From the NCBI RefSeq assembly GCF_900148505.1, contig NZ_FRXO01000006.1, positions 124,001 to 188,000 of the forward strand: a stretch of 64,000 nucleotides of DNA, read 5' to 3'. This document shows positions 36,680 to 45,198 of the stretch, piece after piece. The notes beneath the pieces are model-generated. The model searched no databases and had not been told where the DNA came from. It was given only the letters and a program-made list of their open reading frames with translations. Source of the DNA: Pseudoxanthobacter soli DSM 19599 (GTDB lineage Bacteria > Pseudomonadota > Alphaproteobacteria > Rhizobiales > Segnochrobactraceae). A program made the translations under genes and the position numbers. Numbering within the stretch: position 1 is the first letter of the stretch; every line of letters starts with the position of its first letter.

Positions 36680-39594
36680 CGCGGGGTCTCCGTCTCGGGC
36701 GCGGCCGGCAGCTTCGCCGCCCGAAGCTTGCGGATCGACTGGTGGGCGAGCGCGATCAGCATCAGCACCGTCGCCCCCATCACGAGCGAGAACACGCCGA
36801 GGTCGAACGCCATGGCGGTCGCCGCCGGCACCTTCCCGATCAAAGGCAGGGCGACATATTGCGCGTGGGAGGTGAGGAACGGATAGCCGAACAGCCACGA
36901 GCCCATGCCCGTGGCGGCGGCGATGAGCAGGCCGAAGCCCATCCAGCGCACGGGAAGAACGCGCAGCCGTTCTTCGACCCAGGTGGTGCCGGCCGCCATA
37001 TATTGCAGGATGAAGGCGGCGGCCATGGCGATGCCTGCGATGAACCCGCCGCCCGGCACGTCGTGGCCGCGGATGAACAGATAGGCCGCCAGCACGATGA
37101 TGACCGGGAACAGCCATTTCATGATGACGCCCGGCACCAGCAGATAGTCGCTGGCGATGCTGCCGGCCTCCGGCCGCGCCTGGGGATCGTCAGAGGCTGC
37201 CTGATGGAGCTGCTGGTCGGGGGAGGCCACGTTGTCGGGCGCCGGGCGGAAACGCCGGAGCAGGGCGAACACCGTGAGCGCGACGATGCCGAGCACAGTG
37301 ATCTCGCCGAAGGTATCGAAGCCGCGGAAGTCGACGAGAATGACGTTGACGACGTTGCGCCCGCCACCCTGGCTGTAGGCGTTTTCCAGGAAATAGTCGC
37401 CGATGCTCTGCGGCGGCTGCCGCGTCATCACGGCATAGGCGATCGCCGTCACGCCGGCGCCACACGCGGCGGCGAGGGCGAGGTCGCGGAAGCGGCGCAC
37501 CTTGGCCGAGAACTCCCTGACGGGGTCGACGTCTTCCAGCCGCTTCGGCAGCCAGCGCAGGCCGAGCAGGATCAGGACGGTGGTGACGATCTCGACGACG
37601 AGCTGCGTTAGCGCAAGGTCGGGCGCGGACAGCCACACGAAGGTGATGCAGGTGACGAGGCCGGCGCCGCTCATGAGAATGAGCGCGACCAGACGGTGAA
37701 ACTTGGCCTGGTAGGCCGCGCCCACGGCGCAGAGCGCGCCGATGGCCCAGAGCCCGGTGAAGACGGGATCGCTTCCGGCCGAGACGGTGACTTCCGCGCC
37801 GAACGGCCCGGTGAACAGCGCCATCAGGGCGAGGATGAAGGCGAAGCCGGCGAGCAGCCTCAGCTGGGGCTGAAGGCGGCGGGTGCCGAGCCGGCTTTCG
37901 GCAAGCCGCGCCCATCGCCAGGATACCAGCACCATCACGCGCTCGAAGATGCGCTGCCCCTTGAGCAGCCGGAAATAGGGCGGCCCCTCCTCGCTGGTCG
38001 CGAGGTAGCGGCGCAGCGCGAAGAACAGGAGCGTGCCGGCCACGAGGGCGACGAGGCTCATGACCAGCGGCAGGTTGAAGCCGTGCCAGACCGCAAGGCT
38101 GTAGGCGGGCGTCTCGGCACCGAGCACCGAGACGACGGCGCTGTGCAGATAGGGACCGACGGTCCGCCCCGGCACGATGCCGACTATCAGGCAGATCAGC
38201 ACCAGAAGCAGCACGGGCAGCCGCATGAAGAACGGCGGCTCGTGGGGCGTGTGCTCGAACGCCTCCGGCGGCTTGCCGAAGAACACGCCGTGGATGAAGC
38301 GGATGGAGTAGGTGACCGCGAAGGCGCTCGCCAGCACGGCGACATAGGGCGCGGCGGTATCGAACACGGAATCGGCGTGGGTCTCGATCGCCTCGGCGAA
38401 GAACATCTCCTTGGAGAGGAAGCCGTTGAGCAGCGGCACGCCGGCCATCGAGGCGCTGGCGACCATGGCCAGCGTCGCTGTGATCGGCATGAAACGGAAC
38501 AGCCCGCCGATGCGGCGCATGTCGCGCGTGCCCACCTCGTGGTCGATGATGCCGGCGGCCATGAACAGCGACGCCTTGAAGGTGGCGTGGTTCATCATGT
38601 GGAAGATCGCCGCCACCAGCGCGAGCGGGCTGCCGAGGCTGATGAGCAGCGTGATCAGCCCGAGATGGCTGATGGTGGAATAGGCGAGCAGCCCCTTGAT
38701 GTCCTGCTGGAAGATCGCGAAGTACGCACCGAGCAGCAGCGTCGCCATGCCCGCGAAGCCGACGATGGCGAACCATTCGTAGGTGTCCGCGAGCACCGGC
38801 CACATCCGCGCCATCAGGAACACGCCGGCCTTCACCATCGTCGCCGAATGCAGGAACGAGGAGACCGGCGTCGGCGCGGCCATCGCGTTCGGCAGCCAGA
38901 AATGGAACGGGAACTGCGCGCTCTTGGTGAAGGTGCCGAGCAGGAACAGCAGCAGGATCGGCAGATAGAGGCTGCTGTCGCGGATGACGTTGCCGGAGGC
39001 GAGCACGGTGTCGAGATCGTAGCTGCCGATGACGTGGCCGATCAGCAGCATGCTGGCGAGCAGCGCCAGTCCTCCCGCCCCGGTGACGGTCAGCGCCATG
39101 CGCGCGCCGTCGCGCGCGCCCGCGTTGCTCGACCAGTAGCCGATCAGCAGGAACGAGAACAGGCTCGTCAGCTCCCAGAAGACGACGAGCTGGATGATGT
39201 TCCCCGACAAAACGACGCCGAGCATCGATCCCATGAAAGCGAGAAAGAAGGCGTAGAAGCGCGGCACCGGATCGTCCGGCGACATGTAGTAGCGCGTGTA
39301 GAGCACCACCAGAAGGCCGATCCCGGTGATGAGGACGGCGAACATCCACGCATATCCATCAAGGCGCAGGATGATGTCGAGCCCAAGCTCGGGAACCCAC
39401 GGGATAACGTAGCGCAGCACGCCGCCGTTATCGACCGCCGGATAGGACGCGATGATCAGCGCGAGGAGACCGAACGTCGTCAGGCCCGACAGCCAGGCCC
39501 CGGCATCCCGTGCCTTGGCCCGCAGCGAGATGGCGGCGAGGCTGGCGATGAAAGGCAGCACGATCAGCAAGACGAGGGACGCGCCACCCTGCAT
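36670..39594 (-). CDS. phaAB: Mrp/Pha cation antiporter fused subunit A/B
   Basis: 974 residues. A NuoL-like subunit A (about 1-790) is fused to subunit B (about 830-960, with LFPVIIVLAAYLFIRGHDVP and GGGFIAGIAMAAAF). Conserved charged helices: VVFWELTSLFSFLLIGYW and FTKSAQFPFHFWLPNAMAAP. The AB fusion is the rule in Hyphomicrobiales and related proteobacteria. First gene of the AB-C-D-E-F-G operon that swaps external H+ for cytoplasmic Na+ or K+, giving pH and salt tolerance. Confidence 0.95.
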   Translation of the reverse strand: MQGGASLVLLIVLPFIASLAAISLRAKARDAGAWLSGLTTFGLLALIIASYPAVDNGGVLRYVIPWVPELGLDIILRLDGYAWMFAVLITGIGLLVVLYTRYYMSPDDPVPRFYAFFLAFMGSMLGVVLSGNIIQLVVFWELTSLFSFLLIGYWSSNAGARDGARMALTVTGAGGLALLASMLLIGHVIGSYDLDTVLASGNVIRDSSLYLPILLLFLLGTFTKSAQFPFHFWLPNAMAAPTPVSSFLHSATMVKAGVFLMARMWPVLADTYEWFAIVGFAGMATLLLGAYFAIFQQDIKGLLAYSTISHLGLITLLISLGSPLALVAAIFHMMNHATFKASLFMAAGIIDHEVGTRDMRRIGGLFRFMPITATLAMVASASMAGVPLLNGFLSKEMFFAEAIETHADSVFDTAAPYVAVLASAFAVTYSIRFIHGVFFGKPPEAFEHTPHEPPFFMRLPVLLLVLICLIVGIVPGRTVGPYLHSAVVSVLGAETPAYSLAVWHGFNLPLVMSLVALVAGTLLFFALRRYLATSEEGPPYFRLLKGQRIFERVMVLVSWRWARLAESRLGTRRLQPQLRLLAGFAFILALMALFTGPFGAEVTVSAGSDPVFTGLWAIGALCAVGAAYQAKFHRLVALILMSGAGLVTCITFVWLSAPDLALTQLVVEIVTTVLILLGLRWLPKRLEDVDPVREFSAKVRRFRDLALAAACGAGVTAIAYAVMTRQPPQSIGDYFLENAYSQGGGRNVVNVILVDFRGFDTFGEITVLGIVALTVFALLRRFRPAPDNVASPDQQLHQAASDDPQARPEAGSIASDYLLVPGVIMKWLFPVIIVLAAYLFIRGHDVPGGGFIAGIAMAAAFILQYMAAGTTWVEERLRVLPVRWMGFGLLIAAATGMGSWLFGYPFLTSHAQYVALPLIGKVPAATAMAFDLGVFSLVMGATVLMLIALAHQSIRKLRAAKLPAAPETETPRWN

Positions 39595-40152
39595 TCAGGC
39601 AATCACCTTTGAATGGATGTGAAATGATACCGCCCAATGTCACCGATTACGGCAGGCGATGCAATCGTCTCCGGCCCCGACAGAACGGTTGTGGTGGCGA
39701 CCGGTTCCGAACTCCGGCACATCGCGCCACCGCTGGTTTCGCCCTTCGCGCCGCACGAATCTGACCCGCAGGCTCCATCGCCGCACGGATGTCATGGCGC
39801 GCGCCGTGGAGACTTTCCCGCGATGATAATGCCGTGAACCCGGCTTTTCCGGGCGTGGTCGGGGTGGGGGACGATGAGTCCGGAGCGGCCGCAGCGGCGC
39901 CTATAGGCGAGGGACGACCTGTGCGGCGGGACCCTGCGATTCGATCCGGCAATGGACGGAGATCCCGACGCGGCGATACGGCCGCAGCGGCTTTTGCGGC
40001 GTCTCGCCTCGCGGGCTGGCCACCGGTCTCGTGGCGCTCATGATCGTGCCTTCCGGATGTCCCCAGCCGCCCGATTTCACCCGCTTGACAAAACACCCGT
40101 CCTCCCGCTTCCTTAGCTGGTCTACTGGTTCAACCAGTTGATCAGAGGAACC
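39595..40152 (+). other. Non-coding gap between divergent mrp operon and FadR-type regulator
   Basis: 558 bp with no convincing gene. Open frames on both strands here are Arg/Pro-rich, without family features or good ribosome sites. The right end holds a TTGACA box (40085-40090) and the FadR-type operator; the left end must hold the mrp promoter, which I could not identify. Confidence 0.6.
40124..40138 (+). promoter_or_regulatory. FadR/GntR-type operator
   Basis: ACTGGTT-C-AACCAGT is a perfect inverted repeat of 7-bp arms, containing the TGGT-N3-ACCA core typical of FadR-subfamily sites. It lies 14 bp before the regulator start, suggesting self-repression. Confidence 0.65.
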
Positions 40153-40908
40153 ATGCCCCAGCCTGCCAGCTCATCGCCGGCCATTCCGCTGACGGAGATC
40201 AGGGCGTTTCGCGATGGTATCGTGAAGCGCTCGATCAAGACCGTCATCAGCGAGAAGATCGCCGGCCTGATCGCCTCCGGCATCCTGCAGGTCGGCGACG
40301 CGCTTCCGAGCGAGCGGGAGCTTGCGGCCGCTTTGAATGTCAGCCGAGAGGCGGTGCGGGGCGGCATCCAGATCCTCGCCACCCAGGGCGTGCTCGAGGT
40401 CTCCCACGGCGCGCGGACGCGCGTGCTCAGGGCGGATGTCGGGCCGGTCACGATCGGTCTCGCGATGGCCCGCGCGGTCGACGCCTACGACATCGACTCG
40501 GTGCATTCGGCACGGCTTCTGGTCGAGAGGCAGGTGGTGGCCGATGCGGCGCGCGCCATCGACGACGCAACCCTCGCCACGCTGGAGAGCCTGCTGGAGG
40601 CGCAGCGGCTGTCGCTGGACGACCCGGTGCGGTTCCTGATCTGCGACCGCGAGTTCCACACCACGATCTACCGGGTGTCGGCGAACCCGCTGCTCGCCGA
40701 TTTCTCGACCGATCTCTACGGCTACATGATGGAATATCGCCGTCGCGTCGTGGCGCGGCCGGGCGCCATCGCCGCCAGCTACGACGACCATCTCGCCATC
40801 GTGGCGGCGCTTCGCCTCCACGATCCGGAACGCGCCGTGGAGGCGTTCGCCATCCACACCGGGCGCATCTACAGCACCACCCAGTCCATCTTGACGGCGG
40901 AGGATTGA
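40153..40908 (+). CDS. FadR-subfamily GntR transcriptional regulator
   Basis: 251 residues. N-terminal winged helix (about 30-95: LIASGILQVGDALPSERELA, ALNVSREAVRGGIQILATQG) and an FCD ligand domain (about 115-235) with the metal-binding pattern ESLLEAQR...DREFHTTIY...HLAIVAALRLHDPERAVEAF. AGAGGAA precedes ATG 40153. It heads the region that goes on to the ribose-type importer and acid-sugar genes, and probably senses a sugar acid from that pathway. Confidence 0.9.
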   Translation: MPQPASSSPAIPLTEIRAFRDGIVKRSIKTVISEKIAGLIASGILQVGDALPSERELAAALNVSREAVRGGIQILATQGVLEVSHGARTRVLRADVGPVTIGLAMARAVDAYDIDSVHSARLLVERQVVADAARAIDDATLATLESLLEAQRLSLDDPVRFLICDREFHTTIYRVSANPLLADFSTDLYGYMMEYRRRVVARPGAIAASYDDHLAIVAALRLHDPERAVEAFAIHTGRIYSTTQSILTAED

Positions 40909-40924
40909 GGGGCGCCCAAGCCCC
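40909..40924 (+). terminator. Short hairpin after the FadR-type regulator
   Basis: GGGGC (40909-40913) and GCCCC (40920-40924) pair around a 6-nt loop immediately after the TGA. No U-tract, so weak. The rest of the 256-bp gap to 41165 shows a GGACCGGTCC palindrome (41041-41050) but no clear promoter. Confidence 0.35.
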
Positions 40925-41164
40925 GGCACTCAGGCGCGCCTCGCGTTCGGACGGCTTCGTCCGCCCGACGGGAAGCGCTCCATTCCACGATTTGGGGCAT
41001 GCACGGCGGCGCCGGCGCAATGCCCGACCGTCCGAAGCGCGGACCGGTCCCTGCCGGCCTGAGCCGGCATCCGGCCAAGCGCTCCGGAGACCAGAAAGCA
41101 ACAGGCCGCGACGCCATCCCGAAGGCGCGCGAGCCGAAAAATCACATATGGGAGGAAATTCACG

Positions 41165-42148
41165 ATGGAACGCAGGACATTCCTGAAGATCGCCGCCAGC
41201 ACCCTCGCCGTCGCCGGCGCCAGCACCGCCGGCCTGTTCCCGGCCGCCGCGGCCGGCAAGAGCATCGTCTATCTCACCCCGGGCCTGGACCTGCCGTTCT
41301 GGCGCTTCCTGTCCAAGGGCGTCGAGGCGGCGGTCACCAAGCAGGGCTATTCGTTCCAGGCGCTCGATTCCCACAACAGCGCCCAGACGCAGCTCCAGAA
41401 CGCCCAGGACTCGATCGCCCGCGGCGTCGCCGGCATCGTGATCTCGCCGACGGATTCCTCGACCGCTCCGAGCGTTTTGACGCTCGCCAAGCGCGCCAAC
41501 ATCCCGGTGGTGATCGCCGATATCGGCACCAACAGCGGCGACTACGCCTCGTTCATCATCTCCGACAACTATCGCGGCGCGTTCGATGTGGGCAAGGCGC
41601 TGGCCGCCGCCCTGAAGAAGAAGGGCTGGGAGGACGGTTCCGTCGGCATCGTGGCGATCTCCCAGGCGCGCAAGAACGGCCAGGCCCGCACCAAGGGCTT
41701 CCTCGACGGCCTGAAGGAAGGCGGCTTCACCGGCAAGGAAGCCGGCCTGCAGCAGATGCAGAGCTACACCGCCGACGAGACCTTCAAGTTCACCCAGGAC
41801 ATGCTGACCGCCAACCCCGGCATGCGCGGCCTGTTCGTGCAGACCGACCAGCCCGCCATCGGCGCGCTGCGCGCCATCAAGGCGGCCCGCCGCAACGGCG
41901 AGGTGCTGGTCGCGGCCTTCGACGGCATCCCCGAGTTCGTCGATCTCCTGAAGTCGGGCGAACTCGTCGTCTCCGGCATGCAGCAGCCCTACCTCATGGG
42001 CGAGCGTTCGGGTGAGGCGATGCTCGAGGTGCTGGCCGGCAAGACGCCGCCGAAGGAGATCGTGGTGCCGATCCTCGCGGTCACCAGCGAGAACATCGAG
42101 AAGGAACTGCCGACCGTGCGCCTCACGGTGTTCGCGAACGAGGTCTGA
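41165..42148 (+). CDS. Ribose-type ABC sugar-binding protein
   Basis: 327 residues. Leader MERRTFLKIAASTLAVAGAS, Tat-like, with likely cleavage around PAAAAG. The mature domain is a type I periplasmic sugar-binding fold (IVYLTPGLDLPFWRFLSKGV, GIVISPTDSSTAPSVLTLAK, GEVLVAAFDGIPEFVDLLKS). GGGAGG precedes ATG. Partner of the ATPase and permease downstream. By context the ligand is likely a branched sugar, acid sugar or lactone such as apiose/apionate or a tetronate; this is inference. Confidence 0.9.
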   Translation: MERRTFLKIAASTLAVAGASTAGLFPAAAAGKSIVYLTPGLDLPFWRFLSKGVEAAVTKQGYSFQALDSHNSAQTQLQNAQDSIARGVAGIVISPTDSSTAPSVLTLAKRANIPVVIADIGTNSGDYASFIISDNYRGAFDVGKALAAALKKKGWEDGSVGIVAISQARKNGQARTKGFLDGLKEGGFTGKEAGLQQMQSYTADETFKFTQDMLTANPGMRGLFVQTDQPAIGALRAIKAARRNGEVLVAAFDGIPEFVDLLKSGELVVSGMQQPYLMGERSGEAMLEVLAGKTPPKEIVVPILAVTSENIEKELPTVRLTVFANEV

Positions 42149-42166
42149 TCCCTGCACAGCCCTCCG

Positions 42167-42195
42167 CCGCCGCGGACGACCCGTTTCCGCGGCGG
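42167..42195 (+). terminator. Strong intercistronic hairpin
   Basis: CCGCCGCGGA (42167-42176) and TCCGCGGCGG (42186-42195) form a perfect 10-bp stem with a 9-nt loop, 19 bp after the binding-protein stop. There is no U-tract. Such hairpins often protect binding-protein mRNA so that it exceeds the membrane subunits. Confidence 0.55.
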
Positions 42196-42304
42196 CACCC
42201 GGGCCGTGCCGGCAGATTCCCCCCGTCCGTCCGTGCAAACGCGCCCGGTGCGCCGTCCCGATCTCACACCCGGGACGGCGCCTGCGGGCATCGAGGTTCC
42301 GACG

Positions 42305-44200
42305 ATGCAGTCCTCCCCGCCATCCAGCGCGCCGCTTCTTGTCGCCAGCGGCATCTCGAAGACGTTCGGCCGCACGCGTGCGCTCGCGGGCGCCGACTTC
42401 GAACTGGTCGAAGGCGAGATTCACGGCCTCCTCGGCGCCAACGGCGCCGGCAAGTCGACCCTCTCCAAGGTCATTTCCGGCCATTACACCGTCGATTCCG
42501 GCACGCTCACCTTTGCGGGCCGCCCGATCGTCCTGAACGGCACCCGCGACGCGCTCCGCAACGGCATCGCCATCGTGATGCAGGAGACGAGCCTCGTCCC
42601 GGACCTGTCCGTGCTCGAGAACATCTTCCTGCCCGAGCTTGGCACGCGCGGCCGTCTCGACCGCGGCACGCTCAGGAAGCGCGCAGAGGCGATTCTGGAA
42701 GAACTCGGGCAGAACGATACTCTGCCGCTCGATCTCGAGGTGCGGTGGCTGTCTTCGGCCCAGAAGCAGCTCGTCGAAATCGCCAAGGCCCTCGGCATCA
42801 GCGCCCGGCTGATGATCTTCGACGAGCCGACGGCGTCGCTCAGCCCGGGCGAGGTCGAGCGGCTGTTCGACATCATGGGCCGCCTCCGGGCCTCCGGCCG
42901 CGGCCTGATCTTCGTTTCCCATCGCCTCGAAGAGGTGTTCTCGCTCACGGACCGCGTGACGGTGATGCGCGAGGGCCGCACCGTCATGAAGTCGCGCCCG
43001 ACCGCGGATCTCACCCAGCCCGAGCTGATCCGCGCCATGGTGGGCGCCGAACTCGGCTCCATCTACGAGCATCGCGGCGCGGTCGAGCACGGCGCCTTCG
43101 GCCCGGTGGCACTGGAGGTGAAAGGCCTCGCGGCGGCGCCGGAGGTGAAGGACGTGTCGTTCACCGTCCGCAAGGGCGAGATCGTCGGGCTCGGCGGCCT
43201 CGTCGGGGCCGGCCGATCGGAGACGGTTGAGGCGGTGTTCGGGCTGCGCCGCCGCAGCGCCGGAACGGTCTCGGTCGCGGGCAAGCCGCTGCCGGACCAC
43301 CGTCCCCAGGCGTCCATCCGCGCCGGTGTCGGCTTCGTGGCGGAAGACCGCCGCACCCAGAACATCGTGCCGGATCTCTCGGTGAAGGAGAACCTGCTGC
43401 TCGCCCATCTCGGGGCGCACAAGGGCTTCTTCTGCAACTACCGCTCCCGGGAGCGGAAGGCGACCGAACTCCTGGCCGAACTCGGCCTGCCGGCGGACCG
43501 GCTGCTCGATGCCTCCATGCTGAATTTCTCCGGCGGCATGCAGCAGAAGATCATCATCGCGCGCTGGCTGCTGCTCGATCCGCAGGTGCTGATCCTCGAC
43601 GAGCCGACCAAGGGCGTGGACATCGGCGCCCGCGCCTCGATCTACGCCATGCTGCGCGAGGTCGCCCGGCGGGGCGTCGCCGTGGTCGTGGTCTCCTCCG
43701 ACTTCGAGGAACTGCTCGGCCTCAGCGACCGGATCGTCGTCATCAGCGACGGGCGCTCGGTCGCCGATCTGCCGAGCGCGATGCTCGACGAGGAGAAGCT
43801 CACCCTTCTCGCCGCGCCGCGCACCTCGATGGCGCGCAACACCGCCCTGCTCGGCGACCTCACCCGCAGCTATGGCGGCGCCGGGTTCTGGGCGCTGCTG
43901 GAGGACGACCGCCTGATCTGCCTCAACGCCGTCGTCGCAGACGCCGATGCCGATCCCGGCTTCAAGGCGGGCGATGCCGCCTTCATGGCCGACACCCGCA
44001 TTCCCGAGGCGCTTCGCCGGCGCGACGAGGGCTTCGTGACCGAGGCCGCCGGCGGCCGTCGCAGCACGCTGATGATGCCGATGCGCAGCCCGCGCGGCCA
44101 CGATCTCGGCTGGGTCGGCCTCAGCCTGCCGGAAGGCCGCCCGCTGCCGTCGCCGGACGCCATCAAATCCCGCATTTCAACCATGGCGGCAACGCTATGA
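42305..44200 (+). CDS. Ribose-type ABC double ATPase with extra C-terminal domain
   Basis: 631 residues, against about 500 for RbsA-type proteins. First cassette (about 13-250): Walker A GANGAGKST, degenerate signature LSSAQKQ, Walker B LMIFDEPTAS. Second cassette (about 265-505): degenerate Walker A LVGAGRSE, as usual for this family, signature FSGGMQQK, Walker B VLILDEPTKGVD. Residues about 510-631 form an additional domain with a GAF-like rhythm (FWALLEDDRLICLNAVVADA and RRSTLMMPMRSPRGHDLGWV). Start ATG 42305 is the first Met next to the conserved domain; 42206 is an in-frame alternative. Overlaps the permease by 4 bp. Confidence 0.92.
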   Translation: MQSSPPSSAPLLVASGISKTFGRTRALAGADFELVEGEIHGLLGANGAGKSTLSKVISGHYTVDSGTLTFAGRPIVLNGTRDALRNGIAIVMQETSLVPDLSVLENIFLPELGTRGRLDRGTLRKRAEAILEELGQNDTLPLDLEVRWLSSAQKQLVEIAKALGISARLMIFDEPTASLSPGEVERLFDIMGRLRASGRGLIFVSHRLEEVFSLTDRVTVMREGRTVMKSRPTADLTQPELIRAMVGAELGSIYEHRGAVEHGAFGPVALEVKGLAAAPEVKDVSFTVRKGEIVGLGGLVGAGRSETVEAVFGLRRRSAGTVSVAGKPLPDHRPQASIRAGVGFVAEDRRTQNIVPDLSVKENLLLAHLGAHKGFFCNYRSRERKATELLAELGLPADRLLDASMLNFSGGMQQKIIIARWLLLDPQVLILDEPTKGVDIGARASIYAMLREVARRGVAVVVVSSDFEELLGLSDRIVVISDGRSVADLPSAMLDEEKLTLLAAPRTSMARNTALLGDLTRSYGGAGFWALLEDDRLICLNAVVADADADPGFKAGDAAFMADTRIPEALRRRDEGFVTEAAGGRRSTLMMPMRSPRGHDLGWVGLSLPEGRPLPSPDAIKSRISTMAATL

Positions 44201-45198
44201 GCCGCAAGGAGCCGATATCCATGGGCACCGCATCCCTCGCTTCCCCCGCGCCGAAGACACGGATGAGATCCGTCTTCCGCCGGCTCGAAGTGCGCATGGT
44301 GCTGCTGGCGGCCGTCATCGCCATCTGCCTGTCGATGCTGTCGCCCTATTTCCTCACCCAGTCCAACATCTTCAACATGCTGGACCAGTCGGTGGTGATC
44401 GGCATCGTCGCGGTCGGCATGACGTTCGTCATCCTCACCGGCGGCATCGACCTTTCGGTCGGCTCGGTCGCGGGCCTGACGGGCATCATCCTCGGGCTGG
44501 CGCTGCGCGAGATGCCGATCGTGCCGGCCATCATGCTGGCGGTCGCCGCGGGCGCCGCGATCGGGCTGATTTCCGGACTGCTGATCCACCTGTTCGGGCT
44601 CGCGGCGTTCGTCGTCACCCTCGGCATGATGGCGATCGCGCGCAGCCTCGCCTACATCCTGTCCGGCCAGACCGCGATCTCCGACATCCCGGAGGCGATG
44701 CAGCAGATCGTCTACACAACGGTGTTCGGCATTCCGACCAACGTGCTGTTCCTGCTTGCGCTCTACGTGGCCGCCTGGCTCTACCTGACCTATACTAAGG
44801 GCGGGCGCACCATCTACGCGGTCGGTTCCAACCGGGAAGCGGCGCGTGCGGCGGGCCTCAACACGCTGTTCTATTCCGTGCTGCCCTATGTGCTGTCGGG
44901 CGCGCTGTCGGCGGTCGCCATCACGTTCTCGATCAGCCAGCTGCTGTCGGCCGACCCGCTGATGGGCAACGCCATGGAACTCGACACCATCGCCGCGGTG
45001 GTGATCGGCGGCGCAAGCCTCTATGGCGGCCGCGGCTCGGTCATCGGCACGCTGATCGGCGTGTTCATCATGGTGATGATCCGCAACGGCCTCAACCTGA
45101 TGGGCGTCTCGCCGTTCTGGCAGGGCTCGGCCATCGGCACCATCATCATCGTCGCGCTGCTCGCGGAGCGGCTCGTCAGCAGCCGGGTGGAACGATGA
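44197..45198 (+). CDS. Ribose-type ABC permease (RbsC-like)
   Basis: 333 residues, 8-10 transmembrane helices. Hallmarks: MTFVILTGGIDLSVGSVAGL, the cytoplasmic AVGSNREAARAAGLN and AAVVIGGASLYGGRGSVIGT. Overlaps both neighbours by 4 bp (ATGA). Forms a homodimeric channel with the ATPase at 42305. Confidence 0.94.
   Translation: MSRKEPISMGTASLASPAPKTRMRSVFRRLEVRMVLLAAVIAICLSMLSPYFLTQSNIFNMLDQSVVIGIVAVGMTFVILTGGIDLSVGSVAGLTGIILGLALREMPIVPAIMLAVAAGAAIGLISGLLIHLFGLAAFVVTLGMMAIARSLAYILSGQTAISDIPEAMQQIVYTTVFGIPTNVLFLLALYVAAWLYLTYTKGGRTIYAVGSNREAARAAGLNTLFYSVLPYVLSGALSAVAITFSISQLLSADPLMGNAMELDTIAAVVIGGASLYGGRGSVIGTLIGVFIMVMIRNGLNLMGVSPFWQGSAIGTIIIVALLAERLVSSRVER

Noticed and set aside
39647-40096. 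149-codon minus-strand frame in the gap before the FadR-type gene
   Set aside because: Arg/Pro/Ala-rich sequence without homologous features; no convincing ribosome site.
40448-44101. 1217-codon open frame on the minus strand opposite the FadR regulator, binding protein and ATPase
   Set aside because: Antisense shadow spanning several real genes and gaps.
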